From: Deltaproteobacteria bacterium
GTDB lineage: Bacteria > Myxococcota_A > SURF-8
Assembly (NCBI GenBank): GCA_029570245.1
Contig: JAKQSH010000365.1
Coordinates: forward strand, 1 to 8,094
Length of the DNA stretch: 8,094 nt
Reading direction: 5' to 3'
Position numbers and translations under genes: made by a program. Shown in pieces: positions 1 to 6,665 of the stretch (its first letter is position 1; each line of letters starts with the position of its first letter). The notes under the pieces are model-generated. The model saw only the letters and a program-made list of their open reading frames with translations, ran no database searches and had not been told where the DNA came from.

Positions 1-1
1 C

Positions 2-163
2 GATGGCGACGACACGCCCGATGGCGACGACACGCCCGATGGCGACGACACACCCGACGGCGACGACACACCCGATGGCGACGACACACCCGACGGCGAC
101 GACACACCCGACGGCGACGACACACCAGATGGCGACGACACACCCGACGGCGACGAAGAACCT
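2..163 (+). repeat. 18-bp coding tandem repeat (DGDDTP)n
   Basis: Eight consecutive 18-bp units of the form GAY-GGC-GAC-GAC-ACR-CCM each encode DGDDTP (2-145). A ninth degenerate unit encodes DGDEEP (146-163). The array begins at the window edge, so its full length is unknown. All differences among the eight perfect units are synonymous: GAT/GAC, ACG/ACA, CCC/CCA. The unit is a multiple of three, so gain or loss of copies changes spacer length without shifting frame. The peptide is very acidic and Pro-containing, as expected of an extended spacer; calcium binding is possible but the pattern is not an exact EF-hand loop. Confidence 0.95.
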
Positions 164-2356
164 CATTTCGACCTGATGAACGCCTGGCATGTTCCGAGCG
201 AGGAAGAACCCCCGACCGTCAATATGCGCAACCCGCTTGAGCCTGAAATCGGTGGAGACGTTTACATTTATGTCGGAGCGTATCCGCAGGGCAGCATCTG
301 GGCGGCGACTCTTTACTGGCGAGCCGTGGGTGATCGTACCTGGAACAGCGAAAGCTTCGATTTCGACTCCAACAACGGCAATAACGAATACTGGGTTGCC
401 ATGATGACGCTTGACGAAAGCGGCGACGATATCGAATACTATATACTGGTCGAAGGCGATCCTGACCGGGTTGACGACACTTACGTTTACGGCAGTGATA
501 TCAGCACCGAAAAAAGCGGTCTCGAAAGCGACGCGCTGGCCGATCCTTACACTTTTACTCCGACGGAAGCCGTTGACGGCGATGTGATTGACGGCGATGA
601 AGTGGTGGATGGCGACGACTCTGTTGACGGCGACAGCGAACTGCCGCTGATTAACACCTGGCACATCCCGCAGGCTTCCGAACCTCCAAGCGTAACCATG
701 CGCAATCCGGTGACTCCTGCCGCCGACGAAGAAGTTTACATCTACATCGGCGCTTATCCGCAGGGCAGCATTCATTATGCAACGCTCAAGTGGAAATACG
801 CCGACGAAGAAAGCTGGAACAGTGCTGCGCTGGCCTGGGATTCGAACAACGGCAACAATGAGTATTTCAGAACTTCATTCACTCTGGAAGGCAAACCGGG
901 AGCCGTAAATTATTACATCGCAGTCGATGGCGCAGCCGGAGCATATGCAACAACATATATATATGGAACAAACGGTGTTTCGATGAGCACCGGCGACGAA
1001 GCCGGAGCCGCCGCCAATCCCTTCAGCTTTACGCCGCAGTCCGACATTGACGGCGACGCGGAGCCGGAAGTGGAAATTGAACCGGAAGAAGAGTCCGAAC
1101 TGCTGGTAAGCTGGCATGTGCCGGGCAATGTCGAATTCGGCAGCGTCAACATGCGCAACCCGCTTGACCCGGAAAGCGGCGATCTGGTTGTAATATACGT
1201 CGGTGCCTGGCCCAAAGGCAGCTTATGGAGCGGCAAGCTGGTGTGGCGGACCGTTGCTGACCGTTCATGGAAGCAGATCGCTCTGGACTACACAACCAGC
1301 ACGGATTCGAACGATTACTACGAGGCGGCCATCCAGCTGGACGCCTCCGGCAGTGAAATCGAATACTATGTATCAGTCGAAGGCGACCCGGCCACTACGC
1401 TTACAACTTATATATATGGCAACGACGACGCATCGTACACTACTGCCGATGAAGTCGAAGCGGCAGGAAAAGCCTTCAGTTTTATTCCGACGCCGGTAAG
1501 CGACGGCGATGTTGACGGTGATGACGACTCGGTAGTTGATGGCGATGACGACAGCGGTCTGCCGCTTATGACGGTCTGGCATATTCCAACAAACAGCGAA
1601 CCCAGCGGAACCACCATGCGCAATCCTGTCAATCCGGCAGAGGGCGAAGACATCGCCGTGTACCTCGGAGGATATCCTCAGCACACTATTTTCAGCGCCA
1701 AACTGTATTGGAAGTACGAGGGCGATACGGAGTGGCAGGAAACATCCTTTGCCTGGTTCGGCGACGGCGGAAACAACGAATACTTCAGGGCCATCATAGA
1801 AAAAGCAACCGCCGGGCAGCTTTATTATTACATCGCTGCAGAAGGCGAGCCGTCGCAGTATTCAAGCACGTATGTCTACGGAACTAACGGCAGCAGCGAA
1901 AAAACAGCCGATCAGTCGGAAGCGGCAGCGGCACCCTACAAATTAAACGTCGAAGTCTCTTATTCTCTGCTCAATGTTTGGCACATCCCGGCCAACAACG
2001 AGCCGCCCAGCGTCACCATGCGCAATCCGTTGAACCCCGGAACATCGGCCACCGTATATTTCTACGTCGGTGCATATCCTTACAACGACAGCATCTGGAG
2101 CGGTCAGATAAAATACCGTTTCGGCACTTCCGGCGACTGGAGCAGCTCCACGCTGAACTGGGACAGCAACAACGGAAGCAACGCCTACTGGAAGGCTACG
2201 GTCGTAATGCCGTCTTCGGCGGCGACTGTGCAGTATTATGCGGTTCTCAACGGTGGTCCGGCTTACGACACGACATATGTTTATAACAATAACGCCAAAA
2301 GCGGCAACGAAGGCGCTGCCGCAGCCGAACCATATTCTTTTGCAGTTTCGAAATAA
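2..2356 (+). CDS. Secreted modular repeat protein with acidic DGD linkers (3' part, start outside window)
   Basis: The frame is open from the first base, so the Met at 176 is internal and the true start and any signal peptide lie upstream. Visible order: an Asp-rich DGDDTP tandem tract, then five modules of about 125 residues beginning near 182, 653, 1106, 1571 and 1973. Shared module signatures are WH[IV]P, MRNP, Y[IVF]G[AG][YW]P, a central Trp, N-E-Y[WF], YYI.V.G.P and TTY[VI]YG. Linkers after modules 1, 2 and 3 are acidic, mostly DGD-based. The last linker is short and lacks DGD, and the protein ends soon after module 5 (FAVSK). No cysteine occurs in the visible part, and no transmembrane or sorting signal is seen at the C-terminus. 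The alternating hydrophobic/polar pattern rich in Tyr and Trp suggests Ig-like or carbohydrate-binding beta-sandwiches (inference). No catalytic motif is visible. Binding or adhesion at the cell surface is the best guess; I do not recognise the family with certainty. Confidence 0.85.
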   Translation, partial: DGDDTPDGDDTPDGDDTPDGDDTPDGDDTPDGDDTPDGDDTPDGDDTPDGDEEPHFDLMNAWHVPSEEEPPTVNMRNPLEPEIGGDVYIYVGAYPQGSIWAATLYWRAVGDRTWNSESFDFDSNNGNNEYWVAMMTLDESGDDIEYYILVEGDPDRVDDTYVYGSDISTEKSGLESDALADPYTFTPTEAVDGDVIDGDEVVDGDDSVDGDSELPLINTWHIPQASEPPSVTMRNPVTPAADEEVYIYIGAYPQGSIHYATLKWKYADEESWNSAALAWDSNNGNNEYFRTSFTLEGKPGAVNYYIAVDGAAGAYATTYIYGTNGVSMSTGDEAGAAANPFSFTPQSDIDGDAEPEVEIEPEEESELLVSWHVPGNVEFGSVNMRNPLDPESGDLVVIYVGAWPKGSLWSGKLVWRTVADRSWKQIALDYTTSTDSNDYYEAAIQLDASGSEIEYYVSVEGDPATTLTTYIYGNDDASYTTADEVEAAGKAFSFIPTPVSDGDVDGDDDSVVDGDDDSGLPLMTVWHIPTNSEPSGTTMRNPVNPAEGEDIAVYLGGYPQHTIFSAKLYWKYEGDTEWQETSFAWFGDGGNNEYFRAIIEKATAGQLYYYIAAEGEPSQYSSTYVYGTNGSSEKTADQSEAAAAPYKLNVEVSYSLLNVWHIPANNEPPSVTMRNPLNPGTSATVYFYVGAYPYNDSIWSGQIKYRFGTSGDWSSSTLNWDSNNGSNAYWKATVVMPSSAATVQYYAVLNGGPAYDTTYVYNNNAKSGNEGAAAAEPYSFAVSK
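182..2353 (+). repeat. Five tandem ~125-aa modules within the secreted protein
   Basis: Approximate module bounds are 182-562, 653-1036, 1106-1489, 1571-1948 and 1973-2353. Modules 1 and 2 share YPQGSI and an NNGNNEY stretch. Module 3 departs most: it has no EPP after WHVP, and a TSTDSNDYY stretch replaces the Asn/Gly-rich loop. Module 4 changes the loop to GDGGNNEY. Module 5 has two extra residues in its YPYNDSIW segment. Modules 1 to 4 are separated by acidic linkers of about 23 to 30 residues, while modules 4 and 5 are joined by only about 8 residues. DNA identity between modules is patchy, so the duplication is old rather than recent. Confidence 0.9.
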
Positions 2357-2395
2357 GACGATCATCCGGCTGTAAGAAAAGAAAAACACTATCAG

Positions 2396-2430
2396 CGCAA
2401 ACCGGAAAAGCCGATCCGGCCCGGTTTGCG
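2396..2430 (+). terminator. 10-bp inverted repeat between the repeat protein and the GGDEF gene
   Basis: CGCAAACCGG (2396-2405) is perfectly complementary to CCGGTTTGCG (2421-2430). The 15-nt interior contains a smaller GCCG-ATC-CGGC hairpin (2410-2420), so a longer stem with an AAAA bulge can form. No T-run follows, so this is not a standard intrinsic terminator. It lies 40 nt after the repeat-protein stop and ends 10 nt before the ATG at 2441, covering the alternative TTG start at 2426. It could terminate or stabilise the upstream message, or control translation of the GGDEF gene. The inverted repeat is certain; the role is inferred. Confidence 0.45.
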
Positions 2431-2440
2431 AATTCGGCAA

Positions 2441-3628
2441 ATGATTTCATACCTGACAACAATCTACAGGCGCTGGTTCACACCCAGCATCGAAAAGGAC
2501 GATCTGCTCCCGCTGAGGAGGCAACTGGCTTTTCAGAACTACCGGCGCATGCGTATTCTGGCCGTCTTTATGGCCGTCATAATGGCGGTTTTTCTGGTGG
2601 TGGACATTTTTGTAATCAACCATTACAGAAACGAACGCATTGTCGATTTTATGATTCTGCTGATGGCCGACAGGCTGCTGATAATAGGCGCATCGACGTT
2701 TTTTGCACTTCTGACCGGAAAAGCCGAAAATGCGGAAAAACTGAAACCTTCACAGTATAAAGCCGCCATGATTTACCTTTTCTTCATTTTCAACTGCATG
2801 GCGCTGATTTCGGTTTTCCTTATTCCGCTCAAGCCGGGTATGGGCGCCTTTATGATGGCGATAATTGTACTGACGGCGCTTTTCCGCCTGCCGGGAAAGA
2901 TCAGCTTTGCGCTGTTTCTCCCGACTATGGTTATGGTGATTATTGCGATTGTTTGTGTTCAGGAAAATTACCTTCTGAAGTCTTCCGATATTCTTACTGT
3001 AATCCTGATGTCTGCCTGTGGTATTGTTACGATGAGGATTCTCTATTGCGACTGGCTGCGCAACGAGTTCAACCAACGGCTGCTGGAAAGGCAGAACATA
3101 GAACTGTCGCACAAAAACCTGCTTCTTTCAGAGAACAGGCAGGATTACGGCGATGCTTATTATTTCGACAGTCAGACCGGTATCCCAAACCGGATTCGCT
3201 TCATGGAGCTTTTCAAGGTGGAGTGGAAACGTGCGCAGCGTGAAAAAAAGCCGATAAGCATAATTGTTGCAGATATCGAACAATTCTCGTCACTTAACGC
3301 CCGGATGGGCAGAAAAACAGGTGATGAATACCTGGAAAAAACAGCGGGAGCACTGAAAACATCTGTCATGCGGCCCGGTGATGTTGTGGCGCGCTTCGGT
3401 GACGACGAATTCATAATCATGCTGCCCGACACCGGCGAAAGAGGCGCAGCGACGGTCGCCGAACGCATGAACAGATCGGTTGAGTCGCTTTCTTTGGCTC
3501 ATCCGACATCGGAATGCGGAATTCTGAAAATAACAATCGGCCATGTTTCGATTACGCCGGATCAGAACGGCAAGCCCGAAGACGCAGTACGTCTGGCCTT
3601 CAATGCATTATGGCCGCAGGAACAGTAA
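2441..3628 (+). CDS. Six-TM membrane GGDEF protein with substituted signature (GDDEF) and displaced C-terminus
   Basis: 395 residues from the ATG at 2441. A TTG at 2426 would add five residues; neither start has a clear Shine-Dalgarno. Hydrophobic segments near residues 39-60, 68-92, 108-130, 134-150, 153-173 and 183-203 suggest six membrane helices. A charged helical linker (205-235) leads into a GGDEF domain (about 236-395). Compared with PleD, the metal-ligand Asp (D278), guanine contacts N286 and D295, second metal-ligand position D322 and the inhibitory RxxD (RPGD, 311-314) are all at the expected spacing. However, the signature reads GDDEF (320-324), so the second glycine is Asp. The usual closing ALYxAK..G+N helix is missing: the frame ends ALWPQEQ, but a matching tail follows in another frame. 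The domain family makes c-di-GMP from two GTP; here activity is doubtful and a c-di-GMP receptor role is possible. The gene converges with the hydrolase gene. Confidence 0.85.
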   Translation: MISYLTTIYRRWFTPSIEKDDLLPLRRQLAFQNYRRMRILAVFMAVIMAVFLVVDIFVINHYRNERIVDFMILLMADRLLIIGASTFFALLTGKAENAEKLKPSQYKAAMIYLFFIFNCMALISVFLIPLKPGMGAFMMAIIVLTALFRLPGKISFALFLPTMVMVIIAIVCVQENYLLKSSDILTVILMSACGIVTMRILYCDWLRNEFNQRLLERQNIELSHKNLLLSENRQDYGDAYYFDSQTGIPNRIRFMELFKVEWKRAQREKKPISIIVADIEQFSSLNARMGRKTGDEYLEKTAGALKTSVMRPGDVVARFGDDEFIIMLPDTGERGAATVAERMNRSVESLSLAHPTSECGILKITIGHVSITPDQNGKPEDAVRLAFNALWPQEQ

Positions 3629-3662
3629 TGGTCTGAAAAGACTTGAATCTGACGGTATTTAA
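3609..3662 (+). other. Out-of-frame remnant of the GGDEF C-terminal helix
   Basis: Read from 3609 in the alternative frame, the DNA encodes YGRRNSNGLKRLESDGI followed by TAA (3660-3662). Placed after the in-frame AL (3605-3610), it gives ALYGRR..NGLKRLE, which resembles the usual GGDEF ending of the type ALYxAKxxGKNRVE. The actual frame instead reads ALWPQEQ and stops at 3626-3628. Restoring two bases (TTATATGG rather than TTATGG around 3608-3613) would join the two parts, so a 2-nt deletion or a sequence error is the simplest explanation. A chance match in such a short segment cannot be excluded. Confidence 0.5.
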
Positions 3663-3685
3663 GCGGCTGTTTTAAACGGCTTTTC

Positions 3686-4501
3686 TTAAGAATTTTCTTC
3701 TCTGTTGATGAATTCGTAAACGACTTCAGCGAACTTCTGGGGGCAGTCCATAAAAGGCCAGTGGCCGGACGGAGAAAGCTTAACCGTCTCAACTCCGGCC
3801 TGCTCCAGCAGATCGAGGCTGCGTTTGTCGGCTCCTCCGGGATGTCCGGCTATATAAATGTGAGGTTTTCCGCACTTTTTGAGGTCTTCGGCCAGATGCT
3901 CGCTTTTCGAGTAGGCCACCAGTTCCAGCGACTGTTTATAAAACGTCGCGACATCGCACATCCGCAGACTTGCATAGTATCCTCTGAAAGCCTGCCCCGA
4001 CACGGCTTCGGAATTTGAGCCGGAAAAATATATTTTATCCAGCATTTCCGGGAAATTGCGCTGTGCGAACTCCTCCAGGTCAACTCCAACCGCCTTGCCG
4101 GAATAAGAGCAGTCCTTCAGCGACTTGTTGCCGTCTATGTCGATAAGACGGCTTACCAGTTCCGGGTGGTTGCGGGTAAGGATAAGGCCGACGACAGCGC
4201 CCAGCGAATGACCGGCGATTGTTACCTGTTTTACGTTTCTGCTTTTCAGCCATGCAGCAAGGCAGCCGGCGCTTTCTTCGATGCTAAGCGGCTGTTCTGG
4301 ATGCAGGCTGCGGCCATAACCCGGCATATCCGGTATTAGGTGCCGGAAAGACGAAAAAAGTTCGTGGTGTGCTGTTTTTTCAAAGCACAGCCCGGATTCG
4401 CCCAGGCCATGAATCCATAGAATGCATTTTTCAGCCCATGGATTAAGCTCACGAACGAACATCCCGTTTTCGCAACTCTGCCTGAATCTGAAATCCTGCA
4501 T
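3686..4501 (-). CDS. Alpha/beta-hydrolase fold protein (serine esterase-like)
   Basis: 271 residues from the ATG at 4501, which has GGAG about 10 nt upstream; a TTG at 4525 would add eight residues but has no better ribosome site. Visible motifs are the oxyanion-hole HGLGESG (31-37), DMPGYGRS (58-65), the nucleophile elbow GHSLG (97-101, Ser99) and a late GHWPF (246-250, His247). The acid is less clear: the usual GxxD after strand 7 reads AGHPGGAD, so Asp225 is shifted, and D121 or D123 in LIDIDGN after strand 6 is an alternative. Length is typical of single-domain hydrolases. No signal peptide is seen, so it is probably cytoplasmic. The substrate cannot be told from sequence. It lies 56 nt downstream of the HD-GYP gene on the same strand and may be co-transcribed with it. 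Confidence 0.85.
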   Translation of the reverse strand: MQDFRFRQSCENGMFVRELNPWAEKCILWIHGLGESGLCFEKTAHHELFSSFRHLIPDMPGYGRSLHPEQPLSIEESAGCLAAWLKSRNVKQVTIAGHSLGAVVGLILTRNHPELVSRLIDIDGNKSLKDCSYSGKAVGVDLEEFAQRNFPEMLDKIYFSGSNSEAVSGQAFRGYYASLRMCDVATFYKQSLELVAYSKSEHLAEDLKKCGKPHIYIAGHPGGADKRSLDLLEQAGVETVKLSPSGHWPFMDCPQKFAEVVYEFINREENS

Positions 4502-4557
4502 AAACAAACCACTCCGGGAAATCAATTACTTACAATCCGGTCAGCATGGGCGGCGGC

Positions 4558-6522
4558 TTAAACGGCCTGCCCGGAATTCTGCTGCACCGCAGTATATATC
4601 TTCTTTTCTATGAAAAGGTCAAGCAGCACTCTGTCGATTTTTCCTTCGTCAGCCATGGAATTCAGAATGCGCAGAGCGACTTCAGGGGGAGCCGCTTTTT
4701 TGTAGGGGCGGTCTGTGGCGGTAAGGGCGTCATAAATATCGGCAATGGTCATCATGCGGGCCTGAATAGGAATCTCGTCTTTGTACAAGCGGCGCGGATA
4801 ACCGGTGCGGTCGATGAATTCGTGATGAGAATATGCAATTTCCGGGACGTTGCGCAGTTCTTTCGTCCAGGGAATTTCCTTCAGGAAAATATAACTGAAA
4901 GTGGAATGCTCGCGAATCTGCTGCACTTCTTCCCAGCTTAAATTTCCGCGCTGAATGGCCAGAATGTCGGCTTCATCCTGCGTAATCAGGCGCAGACCGC
5001 CGGGACTTTCGGGTAGGTATTCGTATTCGGCGATTTCTTTCAGTCTGGCTGGAGTATCGCCTTCGAGAATGCGCGGAATATTGCATTGCCAGATGAATTC
5101 GAGGTCGCTCTCAAGCGCCTGAATTCGGTTTCTGAACTCGGTTTCGATGGCGTCTTTTTCTCGTTCGTACTCGTTTGGTCTTTCCAGCAGCAGCCGGTTT
5201 ATGCGCTTGTATTTTTCCAGTTCAAGCAGACTGCGGATTCTGTCACCGCGACTGCGGATTGTGGTTTCCTGCTCTGGATACAGTTTTTTCTCTTTTACCA
5301 GAATATTTTCACGTACCCCGACCTTGCCGAAGTCGTGCAGAAGACCGGCATAGCGTATTTCGCGAATATCTTCTTCCGAAAAATGCATGGCTGCCAGTTC
5401 GCCGCTGTCTACCTTATCGACAGCTTCAGCCAGTTTCACGGTAAGTTCAGAAACACGCAGGCTGTGGCCGGATGTGGTAGGGTCGCGTGATTCGATGGCG
5501 GTTACGGAAGCCTGTACGAATCCTTCGAAAAGCTGCTGTATGGATTCGTAAAGCATGTTTTTTTCAAGGGTTACCGCTGCGTGAGAGGCCAGCGAATTGA
5601 CCATGCGGATGGAACGCTCGTCGAAAGGAATAACTTCTACAAGCGCCGTCAACGGATCGGAAAGCAGCACGTTGAAGTTACGCTTGCGGTTGATGAGTTG
5701 CAGAACTCCCACGACTTCTTCCTTGAGGTTTTTCAAGGGAACTGCCAGCATTGTTATGGTTCGATAGTTGTTTTTCTTGTCGATCCAGCGATGATGCGAA
5801 TATGGCGCAGTCTCGTCTATGTCGTAGGCGTCATTGATGATAAGCGGCTTTTCGGTGATGGCGGCGTAACCGGCCAATGACCACTCATCAAGCGGCATGA
5901 CGAACTCTTTGAGCTGCAGCGGAATGGAATCGTTCTGCAACATTTTGAAACGCAGGCGCCGCTGCCGGTTATGCTCTTCAACCAGGTAAAGAGAGCCGGC
6001 GTCGCAGCTGGTGATTTCGCGGGCTTTGGTAAGAATAAGTTCAAGCAGTTCGTCGGTGTCTTTCATGCTCGACAGCAGAACGCCGATCCAGGTCAGCTCT
6101 TCCAGGTCGCGCTGTGTAAGACGGCTCTGCTCCTGCATGAGAAGCATGTCTATGGAATTGTTGATGAATGTATAAAGCAGGCGCTGCTCTTCTCGCTTTT
6201 CGAGGTGCGGCAGTATGCACTGCACCAGAGATTTTTCGAACTGCGGCATGGGGCTGCCGGGCCTGGCGTCGGTAATTATTATGCGCAATCCGCTTGGACG
6301 CAATTTCTCGATTACATCCTCCGACAGTCCCAGAAGCTCTTCAGGGCTGCCTATTACGATGGCCGGATGTTCAGAAGTTTTTAAAGACTGAAGCTCGCGG
6401 AAATTTCTGATTTCCACGTCGTTTCTGAAACGCCAGCCCGAAAGGTTGACTGTTGATGCTGTGTACAGACGGATTAACATGATTCCTTCACAGATCAGCA
6501 AAATAATGGTAAAAGATATCAT
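4558..6522 (-). CDS. GAF / HD-GYP c-di-GMP phosphodiesterase-type signalling protein
   Basis: 654 residues. An N-terminal alpha/beta region (about 15-110) is unassigned. A helical linker leads to a GAF sensor (about 155-320), then an HD-GYP domain (about 332-645). Visible HD-GYP residues are GHSLRV (His353), LLHDFGK (H396, D397, K400), REHS (His539), HHE (566-568), GYP (574-576), ADIYDAL (Asp595) and RPYKKA. The consensus DGxGYP reads DRTGYP. About 110 residues, rich in charged helix-forming residues (about 418-527), are inserted between ILVKEKKL and the segment LSWEEVQQIREHS, which are normally close together. HD-GYP enzymes hydrolyse c-di-GMP or related dinucleotides using a metal centre, and the metal ligands appear intact. 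The start is uncertain: the ATG at 6522 has a weak GGAAAGAG upstream, while the ATG at 6480 (residue 15) would remove a short hydrophobic stretch that could otherwise look like a membrane anchor. The gene diverges from the PP2C gene. Confidence 0.9.
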   Translation of the reverse strand: MISFTIILLICEGIMLIRLYTASTVNLSGWRFRNDVEIRNFRELQSLKTSEHPAIVIGSPEELLGLSEDVIEKLRPSGLRIIITDARPGSPMPQFEKSLVQCILPHLEKREEQRLLYTFINNSIDMLLMQEQSRLTQRDLEELTWIGVLLSSMKDTDELLELILTKAREITSCDAGSLYLVEEHNRQRRLRFKMLQNDSIPLQLKEFVMPLDEWSLAGYAAITEKPLIINDAYDIDETAPYSHHRWIDKKNNYRTITMLAVPLKNLKEEVVGVLQLINRKRNFNVLLSDPLTALVEVIPFDERSIRMVNSLASHAAVTLEKNMLYESIQQLFEGFVQASVTAIESRDPTTSGHSLRVSELTVKLAEAVDKVDSGELAAMHFSEEDIREIRYAGLLHDFGKVGVRENILVKEKKLYPEQETTIRSRGDRIRSLLELEKYKRINRLLLERPNEYEREKDAIETEFRNRIQALESDLEFIWQCNIPRILEGDTPARLKEIAEYEYLPESPGGLRLITQDEADILAIQRGNLSWEEVQQIREHSTFSYIFLKEIPWTKELRNVPEIAYSHHEFIDRTGYPRRLYKDEIPIQARMMTIADIYDALTATDRPYKKAAPPEVALRILNSMADEGKIDRVLLDLFIEKKIYTAVQQNSGQAV

Positions 6523-6665
6523 GTAAATAGACTCTTTCCAATAGAATTTGGCCGCAGTCGGAATATTTAAGATTTATCAAAGATGTAATTGCCAAATATC
6601 AGTTTATCTGGTAAAGATTCACGCAAGGCTGCGCTTTTGCGGCTTGTATTAAGGAGAGTCTTCTG
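6523..6665. promoter_or_regulatory. Divergent intergenic region between HD-GYP and PP2C genes
   Basis: This 143-bp stretch is visibly more AT-rich than the flanking genes and must hold promoters for both directions if neither is read through. For the plus strand, TTGCCA (6589-6594), a 17-nt spacer and TAAAGA (6612-6617) form a weak sigma70-like pair. The same -35 area reads TTGGCA on the other strand, with no convincing -10 at standard spacing. AAGGAG (6651-6656) is the ribosome-binding site for the phosphatase. No clear operator palindrome was found. Confidence 0.35.

Noticed and set aside
1..163. The regular 18-bp repeat could be mistaken for a CRISPR array or an iteron origin.
   Set aside because: There are no unique spacers, the units are contiguous, in frame with the protein, and vary only at synonymous positions.
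949..966. TATATATATATGG runs (also near 1408-1418) look like promoter -10 elements inside the repeat protein.
   Set aside because: They are codons for the conserved TTYIYG motif of the module, repeated at the same place in each copy, with no matching -35 or downstream gene.
2357..2440. The stretch between the repeat protein and the GGDEF gene has no stop in their shared frame, so a TAA readthrough would fuse them.
   Set aside because: About 28 stop-free codons in the same frame can easily occur by chance, the intervening peptide shows no domain character, and there is no readthrough signal around the TAA.
3661..3687. Possible terminator between the convergent GGDEF and hydrolase genes (AAGC...GCTT followed by TTTTCTT).
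   Set aside because: Only four outer base pairs form and the inner part does not pair; the repeated CGGCT is a direct repeat, not an inverted one.
4502..4557. Searched the 56-nt gap between the HD-GYP and hydrolase genes for a terminator or promoter.
   Set aside because: No inverted repeat with a T-run or convincing promoter pair was found, which is compatible with co-transcription.
4546..4941. Long open frames opposite the HD-GYP gene and opposite the PP2C gene.
   Set aside because: Their translations are low-complexity or lack any domain pattern, and they lie fully antisense to genes with clear conserved motifs.
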